DNA of 33,566 nt from Planctomycetota bacterium (GTDB lineage: Bacteria; Planctomycetota; Planctomycetia; Gemmatales; Gemmataceae): positions 1 through 33,566 of the forward strand of contig JAKOSN010000034.1 of NCBI GenBank assembly GCA_029777335.1, in the 5' to 3' direction. The notes under the pieces were generated by a model. It worked only from the letters and a program-made list of their open reading frames with translations. It had not been told where the DNA came from and did no database searches. Of this stretch, positions 15,983-22,438 are shown piece by piece. Position numbers and translations under genes: made by a program. How positions within the stretch are numbered: position 1 is the stretch's first letter; every line of letters starts with the position of its first letter.

Positions 15983-16897
15983 TCAACCCGCCTCGGAGCG
16001 CAGCGGGGGGCGACCCCGGCGCGGGGGGCGGACCGGTCGATGGAGCGAGCGGGCAAAGGCGGCGAAGTGACTGAGCGTATCGCCGTAGAAGGTGTAGGGC
16101 ATCCGGGCGCGGATCGAGTCGGTGAGGGCCAACCCTCCCACCGCCACGGCCACGCCGTTCTCTTCTGCCACCCGGTACAACTCCCGATACTCTGCCAGAA
16201 AACGTTCCACGTCCTGAAAGTAACTCATCGAGAGCCAGAGCAAACGCGGTTTCAGATCCACGATAGCGCGCGCGAAGGAGAGTAGCGGCGTGTGCCCGCT
16301 GAAGTTGCGCGTTCGCCAGCCATTGTCCAGCAAGACCATCTCGGCCAGGAGCGAGGCGATGCGATAATGATCATGTTCGGGGCAGCCGCCGATCGCCAGC
16401 GGCCCGTCATTTTCCTTCCCCGCGAGCCGGGTTTTCAACTCTTTCAACGCGGTCAGGCAGACGCTGGTGCCCAGATGTTCCTGATAGACATCGATCGCGC
16501 CGGTCGCCCACTGGTGCCCCAGCGCCCGCATGGTCGGGGCGACCACCTCGTCGGCAATTTTCTCGATGGGTAAGCCGGCATGGCAGGCGCCCTGCAGCAA
16601 GGTGTGGGCGGCGGTCGCATCGCCGTCGCACAGAGCCCGGAGATACTGAGCGCTCAATGTGGCGGGGTCGGTCGCTGGTGCTGGGGTCAGGCGCCCAGCA
16701 AGATCCTCGATCCGAGCGCTGGGAACGATGCCAAGCTGGGCGAGGCGCAACAGATCTGCCAGCAGGATCTTGCGGTGCCCTCCGACGGTTTTGTGCGCGG
16801 GGAGAACACCATCGTCCACCCAGCGCTTCACCGTGGTTACACTCACGTCCAGCAGTTTGGAAACATCCGTCGTGCTGATGTAATGCGATTCGTTCAT
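15983..16897 (-). CDS. LitR/CarH-like MerR regulator with a degenerate B12-binding domain
   Basis: This 304-residue predicted transcription factor has a MerR/excisionase-type HTH at residues 1-55 (STTDVSKLLDVSVTTVKRWV and TVGGHRK wing). The next ~100 residues form a helical cap that keeps the W-x9-EH signature (Trp130, Glu140, His141) of light-sensing B12 photoreceptors of the CarH/LitR group. A Rossmann-type B12-binding fold follows. There the ligand motif D-x-H-x-x-G reads Asp176-His-Tyr178-Arg-Ile-Ala181, so the cobalt-ligating His is Tyr and the Gly is Ala, if my alignment to the Trp and downstream Gly is right. The C-terminal tail contains PRRGRPP, resembling an AT-hook. It is divergent from a sigma-70 gene with shared repeats between, as in Streptomyces litR/litS. 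The role is probably repressor or activator of the sigma gene. A strong promoter is present upstream. Confidence 0.82.
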   Translation of the reverse strand: MNESHYISTTDVSKLLDVSVTTVKRWVDDGVLPAHKTVGGHRKILLADLLRLAQLGIVPSARIEDLAGRLTPAPATDPATLSAQYLRALCDGDATAAHTLLQGACHAGLPIEKIADEVVAPTMRALGHQWATGAIDVYQEHLGTSVCLTALKELKTRLAGKENDGPLAIGGCPEHDHYRIASLLAEMVLLDNGWRTRNFSGHTPLLSFARAIVDLKPRLLWLSMSYFQDVERFLAEYRELYRVAEENGVAVAVGGLALTDSIRARMPYTFYGDTLSHFAAFARSLHRPVRPPRRGRPPLRSEAG

Positions 16898-16913
16898 GCC
16901 CAGGTCTCTGTTT

Positions 16914-16926
16914 CGACCAAAACGTC
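16914..16926 (-). promoter_or_regulatory. Candidate operator GACGTTTTGGTCG next to the LitR-like promoter
   Basis: On the minus strand this 13-nt site sits right at the expected transcription start. It differs by one base from GACGTTTTGATCG at 17180-17192, in the same orientation relative to the sigma gene. This suggests a common operator, possibly for autoregulation. Confidence 0.5.
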
Positions 16927-16932
16927 CACTTT

Positions 16933-16961
16933 ACTATACGCGGCACACCTGCATCCTTCAA
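16933..16961 (-). promoter_or_regulatory. Sigma-70-type promoter of the LitR-like gene
   Basis: On the minus strand, TTGAAG (16961-16956) and TATAGT (16938-16933) are separated by exactly 17 nt. This is the best promoter match in the window, and transcription would start near 16926. Confidence 0.65.
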
Positions 16962-17114
16962 GTTGAAAGAACCCGGTGAGCGAGAAAGAAAGCGATTCTC
17001 GGTCATAATTTATTTATTGAAAGCATTTTACATCCCTGAGCAGAAGAAACAGCAGCGGACGACGTCAAGCAAGGGGCAGCCGCGGAGTGACCGAGCACTC
17101 GGCGGGGGGAGGGA

Positions 17115-17132
17115 ATAAAAACGTCAAAATCG
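17115..17132 (-). repeat. Pair of 9-nt iterons upstream of the sigma promoter
   Basis: On the minus strand the sequence reads CGATTTTGA followed directly by CGTTTTTAT, two copies resembling the downstream 9-mer CGTTTTGAT. They lie 12 nt before the -35 element of the sigma gene. Confidence 0.45.
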
Positions 17133-17144
17133 TCAGAATTAGGG

Positions 17145-17172
17145 TTGACCTTTTGGAGACCAAGGGTACTCT
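17145..17172 (+). promoter_or_regulatory. Candidate promoter of the sigma-factor gene
   Basis: TTGACC (17145-17150) and TACTCT (17167-17172) are 16 nt apart. The -35 is good and the -10 is weak. The predicted start near 17179 would place the iterons directly downstream. Confidence 0.4.
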
Positions 17173-17179
17173 GAAAGTG

Positions 17180-17216
17180 ACGTTTTGATCGTTTTGAATG
17201 ATTTGGTCGTTTTGTC
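17180..17216 (+). repeat. Four 9-nt iterons, CGTTTTGAT-like
   Basis: Starting at 17181 the sequence reads in consecutive 9-nt units CGTTTTGAT, CGTTTTGAA, TGATTTGGT and CGTTTTGTC, with no gaps. Three units share CGTTTTG exactly and the third is degenerate. Direct repeats of this length suit a cooperative MerR-type tetramer. Confidence 0.65.
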
Positions 17217-17256
17217 CTACCAGGGACGAGAGGCCTGGCTGATTCAGGAGCGTCTT

Positions 17257-18066
17257 ATGAGCAGTCTTCTCCCCAGCACAGTCAGCCGGACAGCCCCACA
17301 CAGCGAAGGGCCCCGTTTTGTCTTTCACCCCTCGTTCGAGGAACCGAACGCTGAGGCAGACTATGCTGCGCTGGCGCAGGAGGTTCGTGCGGACGAGGGA
17401 AGCAGCCACATGGCCGATGAAGTCACCAAGGCGGCAGCCCGGTGTATGCACCACGCCGCCTACCGCATCCAGCAGGCCACCCGAGCGGCCGACAAGGAAC
17501 GGTGGGAACGCACCTACCGCGAATTTCGTGATCGCATCGTGCTGGGGAATCGCAAGCTGATCTATCGGGCGGTGAGTCGCTGGATGCCGCCGTCGCAATG
17601 GGCGGACGACATGATCGGCGATTGCCAGATCGTCCTGATCCAGGCGGTTGCGGCCTACAACCCCTGGCTGGGCATTCGCTTCAGCACCTATGCCTTCACC
17701 TGCTTGATGCGGGCCCTGTCCCGGCTCTCCCAGCGTCACGCAGCGGATCGGCTGTCCAAATCAGTTCCTCTGGAAGCGCTCCCCGATGGCGAGCCGCGCG
17801 ACCTGGATACCGAGGAGCCCCCGACCACGCGCTTGCAGCGGATCGACGAATTTTTGCAGGAGCATCATCAGCTGCTCTCCAGCCGCGAAAAGGTGGTCTT
17901 GATGCGTCGCTTTAGCCTGGATGATCAGGCCAAGGCGGGCACCCTGGAGCAGGTGGGGAAGGAACTCGGCCTTTCCAAGGAGCGCGTGCGTCAGGTGCAG
18001 GCGAGTGCGCTCACGAAGTTGCGCAAGGCGCTGACTGAGGAAGGGAACATGGCGGGGGTTCGCTGA
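17257..18066 (+). CDS. Sigma-70 family RNA polymerase sigma factor
   Basis: This 269-residue protein contains sigma region 2 at ~97-161 (NRKLIYRAVSRWM through RFSTYAFTCLMRALSR, with the 2.3/2.4 helices) and region 4 at ~205-260 (LSSREKVVLMRRF and the HTH LEQVGKELGLSKERVRQVQ). Region 1.1 is absent and the linker between regions 2 and 4 is short. This puts it between group 3 and extracytoplasmic sigma factors; planctomycetes have many such alternatives. The N-terminal ~95 residues are not assigned. The start is ATG 17257, with AGGAG 6 nt upstream; a longer frame from 17185 runs through the iterons and is rejected. It is divergent from the LitR-like regulator, which probably controls it, and convergent with a Cys/His-rich protein. 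The target regulon is unknown. Light or redox control is an analogy to litR/litS only. Confidence 0.87.
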   Translation: MSSLLPSTVSRTAPHSEGPRFVFHPSFEEPNAEADYAALAQEVRADEGSSHMADEVTKAAARCMHHAAYRIQQATRAADKERWERTYREFRDRIVLGNRKLIYRAVSRWMPPSQWADDMIGDCQIVLIQAVAAYNPWLGIRFSTYAFTCLMRALSRLSQRHAADRLSKSVPLEALPDGEPRDLDTEEPPTTRLQRIDEFLQEHHQLLSSREKVVLMRRFSLDDQAKAGTLEQVGKELGLSKERVRQVQASALTKLRKALTEEGNMAGVR

Positions 18067-18105
18067 GTGTCCGGCGGGCACCCGTGGCGAGGCAAGAGCA
18101 AGCGC

Positions 18106-19002
18106 TCACCGTCCACGGCTGGTCTTTTCGAGTAGTTGCTGCACCGCCGGCAACAGCAGGGGACGGGTAAGCATCCGCTCACCCCATTCACTCCAGGCCG
18201 TGCGCGAGTCATTTTCAAGATGCCGCGCGAGCAAAATCGACGTTTGCAGACAACCGACCGCGCCGGGAGCCCGCAGAAGCGGCTCTCCTGGCAGAAGCAG
18301 CACTTCCCCACTCCCAGGGAGCGGACGCGTCAAGGGAATCTCGGCGCGAGCCACTCCCCCGTCCGCGGGGCGGCAGAGCACAAACCACTGCGCCACCCCG
18401 TCCACCCCCGACAGAACGAGAAACGCGAGTGTGGTCGCCCGAGGCACAAGCGCACCCCGCCATTCGAGGCGCAAACGCAGCGGATCGGCAGGGGCGAACA
18501 GGAGAGTGAGGCGCTCCTCGTCGAAGGGGATCAGGCGTTCGGAAGGATGGCTGGATCCGGCCAGGGCACGTTCCCGACTCCAGGGAGGAGGGAGTGAAGC
18601 CACAGCGGCCGCCTCCAGCACGGGGCGCAAGTGCGGAGGCGCCAGTTCAGCGAGAAGACTTTCGCTCGCCAGGGCCGCGAGGACGCGGCGACAACGGCAA
18701 CAGCCGTCTTTTTCCAGATGATAGTTCAGATCGAGGTCGTTCTCGGCGGGACGGGGAGCGTGAACCTGGCTGAGCAACTGCACGAGACGAGGATGCCAGA
18801 GCGTGCGACTGGCCTGCAGGACAGCCTGTGCGCAGCAGGCGCAGGCGCTGCCATGCTGATCCTCGGCAGCAGTCCAGTTTTCACGCACCAGGGCCGAGCG
18901 GATGCGCCCCAACGACAGACAGTTCCGGGTGCGCTCGGGGTTGCGCGTGGTTCCCTGAGTGAGCAGCGCGGACGCGAGCTGGGTCAGTCCTGGCTGGTCC
19001 AT
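18106..19002 (-). CDS. Cys/His-rich soluble protein, possible zinc-finger anti-sigma-like
   Basis: I do not recognise this 299-residue protein as a whole. Two Cys/His clusters stand out in the first half. His50-x3-Cys54-x2-Cys57 sits in QHGSACACCAQAV, preceded by Cys28. His95 is followed by Cys101, Cys102 and Cys104 in DGCCRCRR. H-x3-C-x2-C is the core of the zf-HC2/ZAS zinc-binding anti-sigma domain. The rest is Leu/Ala rich with a strand-rich C-terminal half and no signal peptide or transmembrane helix. The start is ATG 19002 with AAGGGG 6 nt upstream; the longer frame to 19140 adds 46 unlikely residues and overlaps the next gene. It converges on the sigma gene at 39 nt distance, so a regulatory link is possible but untested. 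Confidence 0.7.
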   Translation of the reverse strand: MDQPGLTQLASALLTQGTTRNPERTRNCLSLGRIRSALVRENWTAAEDQHGSACACCAQAVLQASRTLWHPRLVQLLSQVHAPRPAENDLDLNYHLEKDGCCRCRRVLAALASESLLAELAPPHLRPVLEAAAVASLPPPWSRERALAGSSHPSERLIPFDEERLTLLFAPADPLRLRLEWRGALVPRATTLAFLVLSGVDGVAQWFVLCRPADGGVARAEIPLTRPLPGSGEVLLLPGEPLLRAPGAVGCLQTSILLARHLENDSRTAWSEWGERMLTRPLLLPAVQQLLEKTSRGR

Positions 19003-19136
19003 CTTCGTCCCCTTTGTCTCACGGTTTGCGACCGGCGCTGGCTCGGTCGCGCACCCCTGGTGACGACAGGCGCGTGCGAAAGGCCAATTCAACTGTAGCA
19101 CGAGGGCGCAGGTTTCAACAAGCACAACTGCCAGGG

Positions 19137-19841
19137 TCAAGCGCGCGGTTCGACCATGCCAAACCCTGGTTGTTGGCCGAGAATCTCTCGTAACTCCTCG
19201 AAGCGGAAGGGGCGATATTCTCCCAGCAAGCGATAGGCATTATCGATCCCCACGTCCAGGGAGCGACGCCCTTTCATGGCGGTGTCGGCCCAGTTCTCCG
19301 CCGAGGCATGGGAGTGGCCATAGAGGTGCCAGTTCCCCTTGTGCGAACCGTTCCAGGCGGCCATCAGGTAATGGCACAGGACGATCATTTGCCAGTTGCG
19401 ATAGCGCGCGAAGTTGGCGTAGATTTCCTCCTCGCCGATTACGTGGTCGCCCGTGGTGGGGTCGATGGCGACCAGGGCGAGATCGTGAGTGCTGCTAAAG
19501 AGCGAGGTGATCATGCGGCTATCATGATTGCCCCAGATGAAGTGGACGGTACGGCAACTGATGCGCTCCCGGAAACGACGCGCCTCCTCGAAGTAGGCGT
19601 CTTGCGGAGCCCAGCACCAGTCTCCCAGACACCAGAGGACATCGTCGGGCTGGACCAGGTGATTGAGGCTGTCCAGGAGCGCCTCGTTCATGCGCGCCAC
19701 GCTCGCGGGACTGACCTTGAAGTCCTCTCCCCGTTCCATCATCTCGCATTCATGGCGTTGCAAGTAGGACAGCCGACGGCTGTACTTCATGATGTTGCCA
19801 TGACCGAAGTGCGGATCGCTGAAGAAAAAATGCCTTCTCAT
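19137..19841 (-). CDS. Calcineurin-like metallophosphoesterase
   Basis: This 234-residue enzyme carries the full metallophosphoesterase signature: FSDPHFGHGN (D-x-H), LGDW, WGNHDSR, the metal His in LCHYLM, and YGHSHA. These residues bind two divalent metals that hydrolyse phosphoester bonds. The physiological substrate is unknown. The protein is cytosolic, as no signal peptide is seen. The start is ATG 19841, preceded by GGGAG; the longer frame to 19946 lies inside the upstream gene and is rejected. The start overlaps the stop of the LarA-like gene by 4 nt (ATGA), so the pair is one operon with translational coupling. The family has many small phosphatases and phosphodiesterases with the same core. 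Confidence 0.9.
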   Translation of the reverse strand: MRRHFFFSDPHFGHGNIMKYSRRLSYLQRHECEMMERGEDFKVSPASVARMNEALLDSLNHLVQPDDVLWCLGDWCWAPQDAYFEEARRFRERISCRTVHFIWGNHDSRMITSLFSSTHDLALVAIDPTTGDHVIGEEEIYANFARYRNWQMIVLCHYLMAAWNGSHKGNWHLYGHSHASAENWADTAMKGRRSLDVGIDNAYRLLGEYRPFRFEELREILGQQPGFGMVEPRA

Positions 19842-21106
19842 GTGTGGGCTCCCGCCAACGGGGGCAAATTGCCCGCCGAGTCGTAGTGCAGCGCAAAGGC
19901 GTTGCCACACATCGTGAACTCGGTCTGGCGTGGCTCCGCCAGGCACGGTTCGGAGATCTCCACTTCCTCCAGCGCCAGCGTGTTGGTGATGCGGATCACA
20001 CGGGCATCCTGCGCCTCCCGGGTGCCGAGGATGGCCAGGGCCGCATCGATCACCTCGCGATCGGTGTCGAAATAGACGGGGACGTTGGCTCCCTGGGGAT
20101 AACCAGCCGTCAGGCAGTTGATCACCGTCGCCCGATAGTTCATCCCCTGCACCAGCCGGGAGGTGGTAAAGTCGGCCAGCCCAATCCCGGTGGCATTGCC
20201 ATGCGTCTGTTCGGTGAGTCCGCGCACAAAGATCAGACGCATGGTGGGCTGATCGATCTCAACGTGCGCGGCCAGGGTTCGTTTGCGCCCGACCACATTG
20301 GTATCCATTCCGGATCCGCTAATGTTCTTACCAATCTCATCGACAATCAGGACATCGGCCTGTCGGTACGGCAACTGCGCCAGCCAGCGTCGTGCCAGAA
20401 CCAGGAGTTCCTCCTCGCGGGGCTCGAAGTCCTGGGGTGCAACCCCTTCGATCAGGGCGGTCTCGTCGTAGGCGTTCTCAACCAGTCCGAGGCCAAAGGC
20501 GATGGGCGCGCGAGCGCGCATGGTGCGGGCCACGGAGCGCACCACGCCATCGTAGGGTTGCTCCAGCAGAATGCGGTGATAGGCCAGCGCCCCGGTGTGC
20601 TTGCCCAGCCCGATCATCATCATCTTGAGCAAACCGCTTTCGAGGGGGCCATGAAAGGCCGTGTGCGGTTTGATGCGGGCCACCACGCCGATGTGGTCGG
20701 CCTCGCTGGCATGGCGATCGAGAAAGACCGGGTAACCCTCGGGGGTGCTCCCGAGCGAAACCACGTCCATGGAGGCACGCAACGGAACGCCGACATAAGC
20801 CTCGGTGATGCCGTAACTCTCCAGGATGTGCCGCTGGCCCTCGGCCGTCCCTCCGCCGTGGCTCCCCATCGCCGGCACCAGAAACGGCTTCGCTCCGAGG
20901 CGTTTGAGAAAGTCGGCCGTGCTCTTGAGCACCAGGGGGATGTTGGCGATCCCGCGACTGCCGGCTGTCAAGGCGACCGACTGCCCGGGTTTGATCGTTC
21001 GTTCCAGCCCCAGGCGTTCCAGGGCTGTGTGGACTGCCTGGGGGATCTCGTCCACGCGAGGACGATCGAAGCGTTGTCGAATGCGCAGGAGCGGAGGGTA
21101 AGACAC
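19838..21106 (-). CDS. LarA-like nickel-pincer-cofactor isomerase (DUF2088 superfamily)
   Basis: This ~422-residue protein is a relative of lactate racemase LarA, which uses a nickel pincer nucleotide cofactor bound to a Lys to racemise or epimerise 2-hydroxyacids. Signature stretches are PAMGSHGGGTAEGQ near residues 78-92 and RIKPHTAFHG followed by LLKMMMIGLGKHTGA near 145-175, which would supply the His residues and the cofactor Lys. The N- and C-lobes typical of LarA can be followed along the protein. The substrate is unknown; this subgroup is not a demonstrated lactate racemase. The start is uncertain: GTG 21106 (SYPPLLRIRQRF) is chosen, while a TTG at 21148 would add 14 hydrophobic residues. 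It is the first gene of an operon with a metallophosphoesterase. No larB/C/E cofactor maturation genes are visible nearby. Confidence 0.78.
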   Translation of the reverse strand: MSYPPLLRIRQRFDRPRVDEIPQAVHTALERLGLERTIKPGQSVALTAGSRGIANIPLVLKSTADFLKRLGAKPFLVPAMGSHGGGTAEGQRHILESYGITEAYVGVPLRASMDVVSLGSTPEGYPVFLDRHASEADHIGVVARIKPHTAFHGPLESGLLKMMMIGLGKHTGALAYHRILLEQPYDGVVRSVARTMRARAPIAFGLGLVENAYDETALIEGVAPQDFEPREEELLVLARRWLAQLPYRQADVLIVDEIGKNISGSGMDTNVVGRKRTLAAHVEIDQPTMRLIFVRGLTEQTHGNATGIGLADFTTSRLVQGMNYRATVINCLTAGYPQGANVPVYFDTDREVIDAALAILGTREAQDARVIRITNTLALEEVEISEPCLAEPRQTEFTMCGNAFALHYDSAGNLPPLAGAHT

Positions 21107-21257
21107 AATGGGTCTCGCTGGCAGAACCGTGAAAAGGACAGAGAGCAACGACCCTGGTCATGCTAACAGGGGGCACAGCGACTCGCCAAGAAAAAGTCGT
21201 TCAGCCCACGCGGGTCGGGAATCCCTGGACAGGGGAGAGACGAGGGAGAAGAAAAAC

Positions 21258-21275
21258 TCACGCAATCTTCACAAA
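21258..21275 (+). promoter_or_regulatory. Weak Pho-box-like direct repeat upstream of pstS
   Basis: TCACGCA (21258-21264) and TCACAAA (21269-21275) are separated by 4 nt, the 7+4 spacing of Pho boxes, about 66 nt before the pstS start. Only five of seven bases match. It could be a PhoB site or chance. Confidence 0.25.
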
Positions 21276-21340
21276 ACGCACGCAGCGGGGCCGTAGGATA
21301 TCTCTGTTTCGTCCTCTGACTCGCGTTCAAGGAGAGGTCC

Positions 21341-22315
21341 ATGCGCATGCTCCGGTTCCTGGTGGCGGTCGCGTTCCTGGTGCTGAGCGCCGGGAGTACG
21401 TCGGCTCAGCTGAAGGTCGATCCGAAGCTCCCCGAGTACAAGAAGATCGATTCGGTTCAGGGACGGATCAAGAGCATCGGCTCGGACACCATGAACAACC
21501 TGATGACGCTCTGGGCAGAGGGGTTCGCAAAGTATTACGATCCGAAAAATGTCCAGGCGGAGATCGAGGGGAAGGGCTCCACAACTGCTCCGCCCGCGCT
21601 GATCGCCGGGACCGCCAACTTTGGCCCCATGAGTCGGGCGATGAAGAACAAGGAGATCGACGACTTCAAGGAGAAGTTTGGCTACGGGCCGACGGCGCTG
21701 ACGACCAGCATCGATATGCTGGCGATCTATGTGCACAAGGACAATCCAATCAAGGGGTTAACGCTGGCGCAGGTCGATGCGATCTTCTCCAAAACGCGCA
21801 AGAGCGGTCACAAGGAAGTCAAAACGTGGGGCGACCTGGGGCTGACCGGTGAGTGGGCGGACAAGCCGATCAACATCTACGGGCGGAACGCTGCCTCGGG
21901 GACCTATGGCTTTATCAAGGAACATGTGCTGAAAAATGGCGATTTCAAGGCCGAGGTGAAGGAGCAGCCCGGGAGTTCCTCAGTGGTACAGGGGGTGGCC
22001 AGCGACAAGTACGCCATCGGCTACAGCGGCATCGGCTACCGGACCGCCGACGTCAAGGCCGTTCCGCTCGGACTCACCGAGAAGGAACTGGTGGAGGCCG
22101 AACCCGAGAATGCCTACAGCGGCGACTATCCGCTTGCCCGTCCGCTGTTTGTGTATGTCAACTACAAACCGAACAGTGAGATCGATCCGTTGCGGCGCGA
22201 GTTCATCAAGTACATCTTCAGCAAACAGGGTCAGGAGGACGTGATCAAGGCGGGCTACTTGCCGGTGGGCGAACCGATTGCCCGCAAAGCGCTGGCGGCG
22301 GTCGGGATCAAGTGA
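21341..22315 (+). CDS. pstS: Phosphate ABC transporter substrate-binding protein PstS
   Basis: This 324-residue secreted phosphate-binding protein feeds the Pst ABC importer. A signal peptide of ~22 residues ends in STSA-Q. The mature protein shows PstS hallmarks: GSDTMNNLM in place of the usual GAgas, then KGSTTAPPALIAGTANFGPMSR (anion-binding loop) and GRNAASGTYGFIKE, followed by SSSVVQGVASDKYAIGYSGIGY. These loops supply backbone and side-chain contacts to phosphate. AAGGAGAGG upstream of the ATG is an excellent ribosome-binding site, suggesting high expression. It heads the pst operon, with a hairpin after its stop codon. Confidence 0.93.
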   Translation: MRMLRFLVAVAFLVLSAGSTSAQLKVDPKLPEYKKIDSVQGRIKSIGSDTMNNLMTLWAEGFAKYYDPKNVQAEIEGKGSTTAPPALIAGTANFGPMSRAMKNKEIDDFKEKFGYGPTALTTSIDMLAIYVHKDNPIKGLTLAQVDAIFSKTRKSGHKEVKTWGDLGLTGEWADKPINIYGRNAASGTYGFIKEHVLKNGDFKAEVKEQPGSSSVVQGVASDKYAIGYSGIGYRTADVKAVPLGLTEKELVEAEPENAYSGDYPLARPLFVYVNYKPNSEIDPLRREFIKYIFSKQGQEDVIKAGYLPVGEPIARKALAAVGIK

Positions 22316-22325
22316 ACCGCCTTTC

Positions 22326-22367
22326 AGCGAGGGGATCCCCCGAAAGCCAGCACAGGGGATCCTCGCT
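22326..22367 (+). terminator. Hairpin between pstS and pstC (candidate attenuator)
   Basis: AGCGAGGGGATCCCC (22326-22340) pairs with GGGGATCCTCGCT (22355-22367): 13 bp with a two-G bulge and a 14-nt loop. It lies 10 nt after the pstS stop. It could reduce read-through or stabilise the pstS end. There is no U tract. Confidence 0.55.
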
Positions 22368-22438
22368 ACAATACCGGGGTGAAGGTACCGCACGCCCGGG
22401 AGTGTTCCTTCACCCTTGCTCTCCACCCCTGGTTCGTT

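Larger units (their letters stand above)
16898..17256. other. 359-nt divergent regulatory region between the LitR-like and sigma genes
   Basis: There is no gene here. It contains one promoter in each direction, a 13-nt motif shared by both sides, four 9-nt iterons next to the sigma gene, a further repeat pair in reverse orientation, and an AT-rich patch (17004-17033) that stands out in a GC-rich genome. Confidence 0.7.

Noticed and set aside
19844..21166. 440-residue plus-strand open frame opposite the LarA-like gene
   Set aside because: It has no domain signature. The minus strand carries LarA motifs and a coupled stop/start with the phosphoesterase.
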